Part shown: in pieces, positions 11,497-24,269 of the stretch
Position numbering within the stretch: position 1 is the stretch's first letter
Layout: each line of letters starts with the position of its first letter
Assembly: GCA_003281525.1 (NCBI GenBank)
Contig: QCBT01000003.1
Span: forward strand, 1-64,000
DNA length: 64,000 nt
Origin: Prochlorococcus sp. AG-347-J06
Lineage (GTDB): Bacteria > Cyanobacteriota > Cyanobacteriia > PCC-6307 > Cyanobiaceae
Direction of reading: 5' to 3'
The notes under the pieces: generated by a model
Databases searched by the model: none
Seen by the model: the letters and a program-made list of their open reading frames with translations, nothing else
What the model was told of the DNA's origin: nothing
Program-made: the position numbers and the translations under genes

Positions 11497-12822
11497 TTAA
11501 AATTCTAAATCAGAAATTTCTTTTAATGCAGCAATACTTAAAACTTCTGGGTTTGTATCTGTGACCAAGACATCATCTTCTATTCTTATCCCTATGCCTT
11601 TCCATTTCTCATCTATAGGGGGTTGTCCCTCAGGGACTGGGATCCTATCACTTATGTAGATCCCAGGTTCTACAGTAAGAATCATTCCATTCTGCAATGG
11701 CACTTCATAGTCCCCCATTCTGTATGCACCAACATCATGAACATCTAAGCCAAGCCAATGTCCAGTTCTATGCATGTAAAGATGTTTATAAGATTGATTC
11801 TGAATTATCTCCTCAGTACTACCTAACAATAGACCAATTTCTTTTAATCCTTCTATAAGAATTGTTAAAGCAACATTATGAACAGAACTAGAATTTGATC
11901 CCTTTACAGCACTTTTAATTGCATTTTTCTGCGCACTCAATACTATTTCATAGATAATTTTTTGCTCATTAGAGAATTTACCTCCTATTGGAATAGTTCT
12001 TGTTATGTCTCCGTTGTAATAATCAAATAGTGAGCAGCCAGCATCCACCAATAATAAATCTTCCTTCTTCAAGGGTGAATTATTTGAAGTGTAATGCAAA
12101 ATACAGGCATTATCTCCAGATGCAACAATTGAGTTATAAGCTGGTCCTCTGGCACCTTTTTCTAAAAAGAATCCCTCTAGAAGACCCTGAATTTGTCTTT
12201 CATTTTTCTTTGATGAGATAGATTCTCTAACTAGTTCATGAGCTTCGGCTGAAATTTGTATAGCCTCTCTCATTCTCTTAATTTCAAATTCACTTTTAAT
12301 TAATCTCATCTCATTTAAATAAATTTCTGGAGATTTTATAGAATTTGCACCAATCCCTAATCTTGAGCGTTTGTCAAGTTGTTGTGAAAATATCTCAAGT
12401 ACTAGTTTCTCTATTATTGGATGCTTTCCAATTGAAAAAACAAGTTCATCAGAACCATTTAAGTAAGCTGGGAGTAAATCTCTTAACTCATTTATTGAGT
12501 GAGCCTTATCAGCATTAAACTCTTTTTCAGCACCTTCTAAACCCCATCTAAATCCATGCCAGACTTCGCTTATAACATCTTTAGGAGCAACAAACATAAT
12601 AAATCTCTCTCCTTTTGGCTTATGTGATAAGAAAAGAGCAATTGCATCTGGCTCATCGAAACCGGTTAAATACCAAAAATTACTATCTTGTCTAAAAGGA
12701 TATTCACAATCAGCATGATGCTTTACAAGATTAGCCCCCGGGATAACAGCAGCTTTCCCACCTAATTTATCTAGAAAAATTTCTCTTCTTTCTTCAAAAA
12801 CTTTATTGTCGGGTTTAAACAT
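11497..12822 (-). CDS. pepP: Xaa-Pro aminopeptidase P (M24 family)
   Basis: N-terminal FRQDSNFWYLTGFDEPDA; metal ligands LLVDAGCSLFDYYNGDITRTIPI, HRTGHWLGLDVHDVG, LTVEPGIYI, GIRIEDDVLVT. Confidence 0.95.
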   Translation of the reverse strand: MFKPDNKVFEERREIFLDKLGGKAAVIPGANLVKHHADCEYPFRQDSNFWYLTGFDEPDAIALFLSHKPKGERFIMFVAPKDVISEVWHGFRWGLEGAEKEFNADKAHSINELRDLLPAYLNGSDELVFSIGKHPIIEKLVLEIFSQQLDKRSRLGIGANSIKSPEIYLNEMRLIKSEFEIKRMREAIQISAEAHELVRESISSKKNERQIQGLLEGFFLEKGARGPAYNSIVASGDNACILHYTSNNSPLKKEDLLLVDAGCSLFDYYNGDITRTIPIGGKFSNEQKIIYEIVLSAQKNAIKSAVKGSNSSSVHNVALTILIEGLKEIGLLLGSTEEIIQNQSYKHLYMHRTGHWLGLDVHDVGAYRMGDYEVPLQNGMILTVEPGIYISDRIPVPEGQPPIDEKWKGIGIRIEDDVLVTDTNPEVLSIAALKEISDLEF

Positions 12823-12896
12823 AAATTGTGTATTGGCGTGTTTAAAAAAAAAATGGAAGAATGAATTAAAACAGATTTAGTTTCTAATCTATCTTA

Positions 12897-13874
12897 ATGG
12901 AACCAAGTGTTTACGGCTTAATTTTGCTTATCATTATCATTTTAATTGGGTCAGCATGTTGTTCGGGAGTAGAAGCGGCTTTTTTAGCAGTTAATTCCAT
13001 TAGAATTTTAGAAATTGCCTCAAAACAAAAACCAAAAAGTACTGCGAATCAACTACTTAAACTCAGAAAACACCTTGGAAGGACACTTACTGTAATTACT
13101 ATTACTAATAATGGATTTAACATAATTGGAAGTCTTATTTTAGGTGTATACGGAGCAATGGTAATTAAAAGTAGTTATGGCTTAACCTTATTTTCAATTG
13201 TTTTTTACATATTAGTTGTTCTGGTGGGAGAAGTTCTTCCAAAAGCTCTGGGTACAAGATTTTCAGTTCAAATAGCTTTATTATCTGTTCCTATCTTGAG
13301 AATATTAAATATTTTAATGAGGCCATTCTTAATATTAATCGAACAAATATTTCCAGTTATTACTGCAGAAAATGAAATTTCAACTGATGAAGAGGAAATC
13401 AGACAAATGGCAAAAATTGGGAGTCAAAAAGGTTTAATAGAAGCTGATGAGGCAGCAATGATTTTTAAGGTTTTTCAATTAAATGACTTAAAAGCTAAAG
13501 ACTTAATGATCCCTAGGGTATCAGCACCTTGTCTTGACGGGTCTTCCAATCTTGATGAAATTTCAAAACTTATAATGTCAGACAACTCTCCGTGGTGGGT
13601 AATTTTAGGAGATAAAGTTGACAAAATACAAGGTGTTGTTAAACGTGAAAAAATGTTAGCAGAATTAATTAATGGCGAAAATAAGAAATCCTTATCAGAA
13701 ATTTGCGAACCTGTGGACTACATTCCAGAAATGATTAAGGCAGATCAATTATTAACAAGATTTGACAAGAATCATAAAGGAGTAAAAGTAGTAGTAGATG
13801 AATTTGGGGGATTCGTGGGAATTATTGGTGCAGAAGCTGTGTTATCTGTCTTAGCTGGTTGGTGGAAGAAATAA
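12897..13874 (+). CDS. CNNM/hemolysin C-like membrane protein (DUF21 domain)
   Basis: GSACCSGVEAAFLAVNSIRI; VVLVGEVLPKALGTRFS; EEEIRQMAKIGSQKGLIEADEAAMIFKVFQLNDLKAKDLMIPR. Confidence 0.88.
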   Translation: MEPSVYGLILLIIIILIGSACCSGVEAAFLAVNSIRILEIASKQKPKSTANQLLKLRKHLGRTLTVITITNNGFNIIGSLILGVYGAMVIKSSYGLTLFSIVFYILVVLVGEVLPKALGTRFSVQIALLSVPILRILNILMRPFLILIEQIFPVITAENEISTDEEEIRQMAKIGSQKGLIEADEAAMIFKVFQLNDLKAKDLMIPRVSAPCLDGSSNLDEISKLIMSDNSPWWVILGDKVDKIQGVVKREKMLAELINGENKKSLSEICEPVDYIPEMIKADQLLTRFDKNHKGVKVVVDEFGGFVGIIGAEAVLSVLAGWWKK

Positions 13875-13877
13875 AAC

Positions 13878-15119
13878 ATGAAACAATTAAAAAATAAAGA
13901 AAATTATTTAATTTTAAAAAATTGGTGGAACAATATCGATCTTACTAACTTTGAAAAAAGTTTCTTTAATAGAGAAATAATTACTTTTAATCAACAACTG
14001 TTTAGGCTCAAAGAAAAAAAAATAAGAATTGGAGTATATGGTAAATCAGGCGTAGGAAAATCTTCTGTTTTAAATTCTTTATTAGAAAAAGATATATTCA
14101 AAACAAATATTATTAACGGTACCACGAGAGAAATACAATCGGAACTTTGGACCATAAAAGAACAAACACTAAGTAGTATAGAATTGTTGGATTCTCCAGG
14201 ATTTGATTTTTGCAATATTAAATTTTCAGATAAAGTTTACTCTTTGATAAATCATTCAGATCTTGTTTTATTTTTAGTTTCGGGAGATGTAAATAGAAAT
14301 GAACTAAACAAAATCAGCTCCTTAATTAAAAATGGAAAAAAAATAATCATAATTTTGAATAAAATCGATCTTTTTAATAAAAATGACCTAAAAGAAATTA
14401 AGGAAAATATCAAGTCTAAGCTTCCAAAAGACTTAAATATTCCAATAATTCTTAATAATGGAAAAAATCTTAAAAATTATCTAACAAAAATAATAAATCA
14501 ATATGGTGAGCTATTTTTAACACTTAATTCACTTCAACTTGCTGACAAATTGTTTTTGCAGATAAAAGAGCAAAGATTGAAAAAAAGAAAGAAATTAGCT
14601 CAATCAACTATTGGTAAATTTTCGACTATAAAGGCATCCGCAGTAGCTCTTAATCCTTTTATTTTATTTGATGTTGCTGGTAGTTTCGCACTTGATACTG
14701 CATTGATTAGCGAATTAAGTAAGATTTATGGCTTAAAGTTGAAAGGTGAATCTACAAGAAAAATATTTAAAAATATATCCATTAATAATTTATACTTGGG
14801 CGTCACTCAAGTCGGTGTCAATACCTCTTTCAACTTTATTAAGAAAGTAATTTTATTATCGGCACCTTTCACTAATGGGCTCTCATTATTACCCTATGGA
14901 CCGGTAGCAATTATTCAAGCAGCAATCGCGGTGCATTCCACAAAAATCCTAGGGAAATTAGCAGCAAAAGAGATATTTACAAGAAGCAAAGCCTCTTTTA
15001 TAGAACCCGCTAATATGATTCAAAATATGACTTTTAATGACCCAGATATTTTTAACCACATAAATATCTATTTTTCAAATAGAAATTTAAATAATAATTT
15101 TATTAGCATTCTGCCTTAA
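13878..15119 (+). CDS. Era/YcjF-type GTPase with C-terminal DUF697-like region
   Basis: P-loop GVYGKSGVGKSSVLNSLL, G3 LLDSPGFDF, G4 ILNKIDLF; small-residue-rich hydrophobic C-terminal part. Confidence 0.82.
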   Translation: MKQLKNKENYLILKNWWNNIDLTNFEKSFFNREIITFNQQLFRLKEKKIRIGVYGKSGVGKSSVLNSLLEKDIFKTNIINGTTREIQSELWTIKEQTLSSIELLDSPGFDFCNIKFSDKVYSLINHSDLVLFLVSGDVNRNELNKISSLIKNGKKIIIILNKIDLFNKNDLKEIKENIKSKLPKDLNIPIILNNGKNLKNYLTKIINQYGELFLTLNSLQLADKLFLQIKEQRLKKRKKLAQSTIGKFSTIKASAVALNPFILFDVAGSFALDTALISELSKIYGLKLKGESTRKIFKNISINNLYLGVTQVGVNTSFNFIKKVILLSAPFTNGLSLLPYGPVAIIQAAIAVHSTKILGKLAAKEIFTRSKASFIEPANMIQNMTFNDPDIFNHINIYFSNRNLNNNFISILP

Positions 15120-15126
15120 AACTGAA

Positions 15127-15705
15127 ATGGGAAAAAGCATTGCATTATTTGGTACCAGTGCAGATCCACCTACCATTGGACATAGAAAAATACTTGAAGA
15201 ATTATCCAAAATATATGCTTTTACAATTGGTTATGTTAGTAACAACCCCAACAAACATCACAAAGAGGATATCTCAATTCGTAGCCATTTATTAAGAACT
15301 CTTATTGAAGATTTAGATAATCCTAAAATTTTATTTAATCAAAGTGTTAGTAGCCAATGGGCAGTAGAGTCAATTAAAAAATGTAAAAGAATTTATGAAT
15401 TAAATAATTTAGATTTTGTTATTGGGAGCGATTTAATTAAAGATATTTTCTACTGGAAAAATTTTGATAAAATTGTTGATGAGGTTAGTTTTTTAGTAAT
15501 TTTAAGAGAGGGATATCCTGTTGAATCAAATACTCTAAAAATGTTAGAAACTTATAAAGTGAAATTTAAGATTTCAACCCTAAAAATCCCAAACATTTCA
15601 AGTTCTAAGCTAAGGTCAAATTTTAATTATTCTAATTTACCAACTTCATTAATAGATATTGTTAAAAAGAATAATTTATATGAATCCAATAAATTAGTTG
15701 AATGA
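15127..15705 (+). CDS. nadD: Nicotinate-nucleotide adenylyltransferase
   Basis: ALFGTSADPPTIGHRKIL (GTxDPxxxGH), DFVIGSDLI, LKIPNISSSKLRSNF; overlaps nadE by ATGA. Confidence 0.9.
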   Translation: MGKSIALFGTSADPPTIGHRKILEELSKIYAFTIGYVSNNPNKHHKEDISIRSHLLRTLIEDLDNPKILFNQSVSSQWAVESIKKCKRIYELNNLDFVIGSDLIKDIFYWKNFDKIVDEVSFLVILREGYPVESNTLKMLETYKVKFKISTLKIPNISSSKLRSNFNYSNLPTSLIDIVKKNNLYESNKLVE

Positions 15706-17399
15706 AGTTTTTACTTGCTCAAATTAATCCAGTTGTTGGCGATTTAGAGGGAAATGCAAAAAAAATACTTTGTACTGCTTCGAAAGCTAGCAAAACTTCT
15801 GCTGATTTAGTTCTTACTCCAGAATTATCACTATGGGGATATCCAGCAAACGACCTATTTCTAAAAAAAAATTTAATCAAAAATCAATATCAAATTCTTG
15901 ACCAATTAGCGTTTGATATTAATAAAAAATATGGAAACTTGGGTATCACAGTTGGGATAGCTGAGATAATAAATGATTCTTTTTTCCCAAATCTTTATAA
16001 TTCTATTGCATTGCTTGAGCGCGGTGAGTGGAAAATAATTGCTCGTAAAATTATTCTTCCCACCTATGAAGTATTTGATGAGAAAAGATACTTTAGATCA
16101 GAAGAAAAAGTTTCCGTATTAACAAAAGAAATTAATAATAAAACTTGGCGACTTGGCTTTACTATATGTGAAGATTTATGGGTCAACAAAAATATAGAAG
16201 GTAGAGGAATTCATAAAAAGAATCCTATTTTTGATTTAAAGGAAAAAAAAATTGATATTTTAGTGAACTTATCGGCCTCCCCATATACCTTTAAAAAGTT
16301 AGAGCTAAGATCCAAAGTTTCCAGTTTTGCTGCTCAATATCTTAAAGTACCGCTCATATATGTAAACCAGATTGGAGCAAATGATAATTTAATTTTTGAT
16401 GGAAATAGTTTTATTCTTGATAAGCATGGATCTAAAATTAAGCAATTAAAATCTTTTTCAGAAGACCTCGCCAGTTGGGACATTGGGCAAACCAAACCTC
16501 AAAAAAATAAATTTGAAAAGTCTGAAATGTCATCAATTTTTGATGCATTAGTCCTTGGTGTTAGGGATTATGCTCAAAAATGCGGTTTTAAAACAGCTTT
16601 AATTGGACTAAGTGGAGGCATTGATTCAGCACTAGTTTCAGTAATTGCGACAGCTGCTCTTGGCAGTAATAATATTTATTGCGTCTCAATGCCCTCCAAG
16701 TGGAGCTCATCTCATTCAAAGAGTGATGCGAAAGATTTAGCAAGAAGATTAAAAATAAATTTCAATAGCATCCCAATTGAAAATTTGATGAGCTCTTTTG
16801 AAGAATCTTTTTTAAATACCATATCTTTCGAGATGGCTGAAATAACAAATCAAAATATTCAATCAAGAATCAGAGGAACCCTTCTGATGGCTTTAGCAAA
16901 TCAAGAAAAGCATTTATTACTTTCAACAGGAAATAAATCAGAGCTAGCTGTAGGATATTGCACACTTTATGGTGATATGAATGGGGGATTATCGGTAATT
17001 GGGGATTTATATAAAACTAATGTTTTTAAATTATGCAATTGGCTTGATAGTGAAGATTCAATAAATCATAGAAAATCATATATGTTAGATACTAATATAG
17101 ATTTAATTGGAGAAAATATACTTACGAAAGCTCCAAGTGCCGAATTAGGTCCTGATCAATTAGATACTGATTCTCTCCCGCCTTATTCCATTTTAGATAA
17201 TATTCTTAAAGGAATTATTGAAGAGAAAAAAGATTTACTACAACTAGAAAAAGATGGTAATAAAAAAGATTTAATTTTAAAAATTATCTCACTCATAAAA
17301 AAAGCTGAATTTAAAAGAAAGCAGGCTCCTCCAATCCTAAAACTAAGCAGTCAATCATTAGGAAGTGATTGGAGAGTTCCCATAGCAATAACTTATTAA
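15702..17399 (+). CDS. nadE: Glutamine-hydrolysing NAD+ synthase
   Basis: Nitrilase-type N-terminus LLAQINPVVGDLEGN...FTICEDLW; synthetase motif IGLSGGIDSALVSVIA. Confidence 0.96.
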   Translation: MKFLLAQINPVVGDLEGNAKKILCTASKASKTSADLVLTPELSLWGYPANDLFLKKNLIKNQYQILDQLAFDINKKYGNLGITVGIAEIINDSFFPNLYNSIALLERGEWKIIARKIILPTYEVFDEKRYFRSEEKVSVLTKEINNKTWRLGFTICEDLWVNKNIEGRGIHKKNPIFDLKEKKIDILVNLSASPYTFKKLELRSKVSSFAAQYLKVPLIYVNQIGANDNLIFDGNSFILDKHGSKIKQLKSFSEDLASWDIGQTKPQKNKFEKSEMSSIFDALVLGVRDYAQKCGFKTALIGLSGGIDSALVSVIATAALGSNNIYCVSMPSKWSSSHSKSDAKDLARRLKINFNSIPIENLMSSFEESFLNTISFEMAEITNQNIQSRIRGTLLMALANQEKHLLLSTGNKSELAVGYCTLYGDMNGGLSVIGDLYKTNVFKLCNWLDSEDSINHRKSYMLDTNIDLIGENILTKAPSAELGPDQLDTDSLPPYSILDNILKGIIEEKKDLLQLEKDGNKKDLILKIISLIKKAEFKRKQAPPILKLSSQSLGSDWRVPIAITY

Positions 17400-18454
17400 T
17401 CACTAAAAGAACACTTTTGAATTTTTTTTAAAGGCCGTTTAACTGAATCAAGGTTGATACCTTTTTTGATAGCAAGAATTATGCCTGCAGCTTCTAAATA
17501 ATTATCAACTTCAAAAAGATTGGGATAATCATAAAACTCATTTGTCACTTTTAATGTATTTTGATTTTTTACAGAGATAATATTTAAACCTTTTTCAATC
17601 CCTGCTAGTATTGCTTCTCCACCTAATGCCCCATTAGGAACAACAATAGATTCAATCTGATCAGGGTGTAGTGAGATTGATTCATTTTTAGCTGGCAATT
17701 CAACAATGTCAGGTGCATTGCTTAATCCAATCAGTACTGAGGGTAAAAAGGTGAATCCTATTTCTTCTGCAGCTGCACGAGGATCTAAATTTTCATTCAA
17801 TTCAATTGGATTTAAAGCAGGTGCGTGAGCACAAGGAACTTTTAAAAATTTGCTTATTAAATGACTTATAACTGCTTCGACTCCAGAAATAGGATCAACC
17901 CCTTTCCCCTCTCGATAAATATTTGTCTCACAAGAATCTGAATCATCTGGAAATTTTGCCACAATTGCTATTGCCGTAACTCCTTTTTCTATTAAACATT
18001 TTCCAGCATCAATTAGAGCATCAGGATTTTCAATTGTGCCACCACTGATTTTTGAAGAATCAGAATCAATAACTATGTTTAATGGCTTTTTTGTAATCAC
18101 ATATGAATGAACATTAATCCCTAAAGTAGAAACACATGCATCAGCAACTTGTAAATGTCTTACTAATATTTCTTTTTCAATAGCTGAATCAAAAATTATC
18201 CCAATTTTCTGTTGCTTTGACCTTTTTAAAGCGATTTCTCCTTTAGCAAGTCGGTCTAAACTATAACCCTCAACATAAAAAATATTTTTATCTTTTTCAG
18301 AAAGAGTACCGCCATTCATAACATTTGGATGAGTAATCAAACATCCACTTGCTGATGCTAATAATTTAGCAGTAGGAAGTGCATCCCCAGCAAAACCTCC
18401 TACCTCACAACCAATACCAGTTGGAACAATGAATATTGTTGGTGAATTTTCCAT
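17396..18454 (-). CDS. DUF3326 family protein
   Basis: IVPTGIGCEVGGFAGDALPTAKLLASASGCLITHPNVMNGG, typical of cyanobacterial/plastid DUF3326 proteins. Confidence 0.75.
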   Translation of the reverse strand: MENSPTIFIVPTGIGCEVGGFAGDALPTAKLLASASGCLITHPNVMNGGTLSEKDKNIFYVEGYSLDRLAKGEIALKRSKQQKIGIIFDSAIEKEILVRHLQVADACVSTLGINVHSYVITKKPLNIVIDSDSSKISGGTIENPDALIDAGKCLIEKGVTAIAIVAKFPDDSDSCETNIYREGKGVDPISGVEAVISHLISKFLKVPCAHAPALNPIELNENLDPRAAAEEIGFTFLPSVLIGLSNAPDIVELPAKNESISLHPDQIESIVVPNGALGGEAILAGIEKGLNIISVKNQNTLKVTNEFYDYPNLFEVDNYLEAAGIILAIKKGINLDSVKRPLKKIQKCSFSD

Positions 18455-18481
18455 TATTAAAAATATTTCAATTTATATTTT

Positions 18482-18673
18482 TTAATTAGCTATGACAGCT
18501 TTAATTTTAAGTTTTTTTGTTCCAAAAGAGTCAATAGAATTTTGAATATCAACAATTGACCATCGAATTAAATCTCCTTTTTTTTCTAAATTTGTAATGA
18601 TGAATTCCCTCAAATTTTTTAATTTTATTGAATCTGGCCAATCTAAATAATAATCAACTGAACTTAATTTCAT
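18482..18673 (-). CDS. Conserved-looking 63-aa hypothetical protein overlapping the ferredoxin stop
   Basis: ORF starts inside the stop region of the upstream ferredoxin (4-nt ATGA overlap), supporting translational coupling. Confidence 0.65.
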   Translation of the reverse strand: MKLSSVDYYLDWPDSIKLKNLREFIITNLEKKGDLIRWSIVDIQNSIDSFGTKKLKIKAVIAN

Positions 18674-18996
18674 TTTTGATATTTACCAAATTGATCATTA
18701 TATAAATCATCTTCGACTTCTTTACCAATAACAATATTCAAATCTGACTTGGGGTATGCTACACACAAAAGTGCAAAGCCCTTTTCCCGTAAATCATCAT
18801 TTAATCCCATAGCATCTTCCTGATCTACGGATCCTTCCAATATCATGGATGCACAATCTGTACAAACTCCTGAACAACAACTACTTGGTAAATCTATTCC
18901 ATTAATTTTTGCCGCTGAAATAATATCTTGATCCTCGGAACATAAAAAACTAAAATTCTTTTGCTCAAATTGAACTTTTATATTGTATTCAGGCAT
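18670..18996 (-). CDS. 2Fe-2S ferredoxin (plant-type)
   Basis: DLPSSCCSGVCTDCASMILEGSVDQ...FALLCVAYP (CX4CX2C...C). Confidence 0.92.
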   Translation of the reverse strand: MPEYNIKVQFEQKNFSFLCSEDQDIISAAKINGIDLPSSCCSGVCTDCASMILEGSVDQEDAMGLNDDLREKGFALLCVAYPKSDLNIVIGKEVEDDLYNDQFGKYQK

Positions 18997-19012
18997 ATCC
19001 TAAATCTTATTG

Positions 19013-19963
19013 CTAAACTGCTGAACCTCCTACAACTTCTAATATTTCTTGTGTAATAGCTGCTTGTCTAGCTTTGTTATAGGTTAGATTCAAAGTACTT
19101 GCTAATTCTTTAGCATTATCACTTGCATTATTCATAGCAGTCATCCTGCATGCGAGTTCTGAAGCTGCCGACTCTTGAAGAGCTCTTAGTACCTGATTCT
19201 GTAAATATAATGGTAATAAGGAATCTAATAGTTGATCAGGACTTTGTTCAAAAACAATATCTGATGGCAACTTCTCTGAATCACTTTTTTCAATATTTGA
19301 TTTTTCAACAAGTAACTTACTATCTTTTGTAGTCAACCTAAAAATTTCATCGTTTTCCTCAGCGATTCCTTGAGGGTCAAGTGGCAATAGTGTTTGAACG
19401 ACAGGGGCACAGCTAACTAAAGTGATGAATTTCGTGTAAATAATTTCCACCCTATCAGAATTTTCTGAAAGAAATTCGGCTAAAATCTCATTTGTAACTC
19501 CTTCAGAATCCTTAACTGTGGGTACCTGTTCTAGTTCTTTGAAAGTACTTTTAATTACATATCTATCCTTTCTATTTTGAAAATATCCAATAGCTTTCTT
19601 CCCTACCAAAATTAAATTTGGCTGATACCCTTGTTTGACTAATTCTGCGTATCTTATTTCTACCTTTTTTATAATATTTGTATTGTAACCACCGCATAAA
19701 CCTCTATCCGCAGTTATACAAACCAAAGAGATACTCTTTACTTCTCTCTTGGATAAAAGAGGAGAGTCGACAGCCTCAAATTGTACTCTAGATTGAATAT
19801 TTTCTAAGACTCGTGCAAGTTTATCTGCAAAAGGTCTACTCTTAAGAACTTGATCTTGAGCTCTCCTAACTTTTGCAGCTGCAACAAGTCTCATGGCCTC
19901 CGTTATTTTTCTTGTATTCTTAACGGAAACGATTCGATCTCTAATCTCTTTAAGATTTGCCAT
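19013..19963 (-). CDS. atpG: F0F1 ATP synthase subunit gamma (cyanobacterial atpC)
   Basis: [59 protein letters not shown]. Confidence 0.98.
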   Translation of the reverse strand: MANLKEIRDRIVSVKNTRKITEAMRLVAAAKVRRAQDQVLKSRPFADKLARVLENIQSRVQFEAVDSPLLSKREVKSISLVCITADRGLCGGYNTNIIKKVEIRYAELVKQGYQPNLILVGKKAIGYFQNRKDRYVIKSTFKELEQVPTVKDSEGVTNEILAEFLSENSDRVEIIYTKFITLVSCAPVVQTLLPLDPQGIAEENDEIFRLTTKDSKLLVEKSNIEKSDSEKLPSDIVFEQSPDQLLDSLLPLYLQNQVLRALQESAASELACRMTAMNNASDNAKELASTLNLTYNKARQAAITQEILEVVGGSAV

Positions 19964-19981
19964 GGTATCTCCTAAATAAAT

Positions 19982-21511
<1,530 letters not shown>

Positions 21512-21529
21512 TTAAGGTTGATTTAAAAG

Positions 21530-22072
21530 TTACTTGGAAAGGGATAAGCCAAGTTTTCTTATTTGTGAAGCAAGAGAAGCATCAATTACTTTTGATCCTA
21601 CACTGGCGACGAAACCACCAATAAGAGATGGATCGATTTTAGTTACAAGTTCTAATTTTTCTGTTCCAGCAATATTGATGATCTTTTTGGTAATTAAACC
21701 TTTCTGTTCATCAGTAAGCTCGACAGCAGAAGTAACAGTTGCCAAAGCAATATTACTATTTTCTCGGTAAATCTCTAAAAACCTATCGAGAATTGAAGTA
21801 AGGATTCCAATTCTTTGCCTATCGGCCAATAATTTTAAGAAATTCAATAAAGAAGAATTTACCTTTTTTGAAAAAATTTCATTAATGATTTTCTTCTTAG
21901 CATCTGTTTCTAAAATGGGAGAGGATAATGCCTTCTCCAGTTCAGGGGAATCATTTATTAATTCCAAGAGTTGTTTAACTTCAGAAACCATCTCTTCAGT
22001 TTGCGAATTTTCATTCACAACTTGAAGTAATGCTTCTGCGTATGGTGTAGTTACTGAATTTAAAAGTGGCAT
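21530..22072 (-). CDS. atpH: F0F1 ATP synthase subunit delta (cyanobacterial atpD)
   Basis: YAEALLQVVNENSQTEEMVSEV...DPSLIGGFVASVGSKVIDASLASQIRKL. Confidence 0.94.
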   Translation of the reverse strand: MPLLNSVTTPYAEALLQVVNENSQTEEMVSEVKQLLELINDSPELEKALSSPILETDAKKKIINEIFSKKVNSSLLNFLKLLADRQRIGILTSILDRFLEIYRENSNIALATVTSAVELTDEQKGLITKKIINIAGTEKLELVTKIDPSLIGGFVASVGSKVIDASLASQIRKLGLSLSK

Positions 22073-22584
22073 TAGTTAACCTCAATATTATTAATTGATT
22101 GAGTTACCAAATTTTCTTGAGTTGTTTTATCAAGTCGATTTGGCAGGGAATCTAAAGCTTTCTTAATTGCCAGTTCTACAGCTTCTTTTCGAAGTTGAGA
22201 AATTGCTCTGGATGCTTCAGAGCTCTCATCAGAGATTGCACTTTGTTTAATTCGTGCCATCTCCTCTATCGCTTTTTTCTCACTTTCCATTCTGATTGAT
22301 TCAGATCTTTTAAGAGAATCTGCTTTTATTTGAGAAGCTTTTTCTTCTGCTGAAGATAAATCTTTCTTCGCCTTCTCTAAAGCTTGAGTTGCATTTAGGA
22401 GTCTATCTTCAGCATCTTTTAATTCAAGAAGGATACCTTCTCTCCTTTTTTGAAGCATTTTACCTAGGAAACCAGGTAAAAATTTATAAAGACCAAAAAC
22501 TACTACAGCCCAATTAAGGATATTGGTTTCGAATAAATTGAAGTTCAATCCAAATCCTTCTGTAGCTAAAAGAGTTAAATTCAT
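22072..22584 (-). CDS. atpF: F0F1 ATP synthase subunit b
   Basis: [48 protein letters not shown]. Confidence 0.95.
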   Translation of the reverse strand: MNLTLLATEGFGLNFNLFETNILNWAVVVFGLYKFLPGFLGKMLQKRREGILLELKDAEDRLLNATQALEKAKKDLSSAEEKASQIKADSLKRSESIRMESEKKAIEEMARIKQSAISDESSEASRAISQLRKEAVELAIKKALDSLPNRLDKTTQENLVTQSINNIEVN

Positions 22585-23042
22585 TTTTCTAGAATCAATC
22601 TATTAACAATAAGTTCGCTTAGATCATCAGCCTGTTTAGAAAGTTGATCACGAGCAGCAGACGTCTGACTTTCAATTTCTAGTCTAGCTTTTTCTTTTGA
22701 AGCATTTGCTTCATTGTTTGCAAGTTCTAGTGCTTCTTTATAAAGCTTGTCAGACTCATTCTCAGCTTCGCTCACAATTCTTTGGGCTTCTGTACGAGCA
22801 CTTTGAAGCTGAGTTAATAAATCAGCTTCTAATTTTTTAACCTCAGAAAGTTTATTTTTGGCCTCAATAATATTATTACTAACAAACTTTTCTCTTTTTT
22901 CTACAACATTGCCAACAGGCTTAAAAAAGAGAGAATTTAATATGTAAGTAAGAGCAACTACTTGTATCGCCATAAGTGGCAAAGTGGCATTTATGTCAAA
23001 TAATCCACCTTCTGTAGCACCAAAAAAATTAAAGGCCAACAT
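22581..23042 (-). CDS. F0F1 ATP synthase subunit b' (cyanobacterial/plastid type)
   Basis: [55 protein letters not shown]; position between c and b. Confidence 0.95.
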   Translation of the reverse strand: MLAFNFFGATEGGLFDINATLPLMAIQVVALTYILNSLFFKPVGNVVEKREKFVSNNIIEAKNKLSEVKKLEADLLTQLQSARTEAQRIVSEAENESDKLYKEALELANNEANASKEKARLEIESQTSAARDQLSKQADDLSELIVNRLILEK

Positions 23043-23110
23043 ATGATTCAGTTGAAATTAAAAAATTAAATTTAAATATTGCTAATAAGGATTAGAAGCA
23101 ATATTAACTT

Positions 23111-23374
<264 letters not shown>

Positions 23375-23434
23375 TTAATACTTGTGATAATCTTTGTTGT
23401 CATACACGCTTGGACATCCTTTCTTTTAAGAATG

Positions 23435-23503
23435 GGTCTGATATATTCAGACCTACGCGATTAGATATTTTGCCAGATTACAGACTCTTTGTAAAAGCGT
23501 CTG
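23435..23503. other. Two hairpins in the subunit a / subunit c intercistronic spacer
   Basis: GGTCTGA-tatat-TCAGACC (23435-23453, perfect 7 bp) and CAGAC...GTCTG (23481-23503). Confidence 0.55.
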
Positions 23504-23520
23504 AATGTATTAGAAGACAG

Positions 23521-24246
23521 CTAATGATGTTCTTCAACAGCTTCTCCAATGTAATAGGCCGCCAAAGTTGCGAAAATCAATGCCTGAATTGCACTAGTAA
23601 ACAATCCTAGGAACATAACAGGAATTGGGAGAATTAGCGGAACTAAAAATACGAGAACACCAACAACAAGTTCATCAGCCAAAATATTTCCAAATAGCCT
23701 GAAAGAAAGTGATAAAGGTTTCGTAAAATCCTCTAGAATTTTGAAAGGAAGCATAATCGGAGTTGGGTGAACATAGTATTCGAAGTATCTCCAACCCTTA
23801 TTGCTTAAACCTGCATAGAAATAAGAAAGTGAAACCAATAAAGCCAAGGCTATAGTTGTATTGATATCAGCAGTAGGTGCTCCTAACTCTCCACTTGGTA
23901 ACTTAATCAATCTCCAAGGAATTAAAGCTCCTCCCCAATTACTAACAAAGACGAATAAAAATAAAGTACCTATAAATGGCATCCAATCTCTATAAACTTT
24001 TTCACCTATTTGCGTCCTAGCAAGATCTCTTATGTAATCCCAGAGGAACTCAAGCAAGTTTTGAAGGCCTTTAGGATCATTTTCCATCTTTTTAGTTCCT
24101 AAAGAAATAAAAACTAATAACGCTCCTAATAAAATCCAAGATGTTAAAAATACCTGCCCATGTAGTCTGATATTTCCAATTTGCCAATAAAGATGTTGAC
24201 CAACTTCTAATGCTGCAAAATTTGTTAGCAAGGAATTAAAAAACAT
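23521..24246 (-). CDS. atpB: F0F1 ATP synthase subunit a (cyanobacterial atpI)
   Basis: [75 protein letters not shown]. Confidence 0.97.
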   Translation of the reverse strand: MFFNSLLTNFAALEVGQHLYWQIGNIRLHGQVFLTSWILLGALLVFISLGTKKMENDPKGLQNLLEFLWDYIRDLARTQIGEKVYRDWMPFIGTLFLFVFVSNWGGALIPWRLIKLPSGELGAPTADINTTIALALLVSLSYFYAGLSNKGWRYFEYYVHPTPIMLPFKILEDFTKPLSLSFRLFGNILADELVVGVLVFLVPLILPIPVMFLGLFTSAIQALIFATLAAYYIGEAVEEHH

Positions 24247-24269
24247 TTGTTTTGAATAAAAAAATTTAC

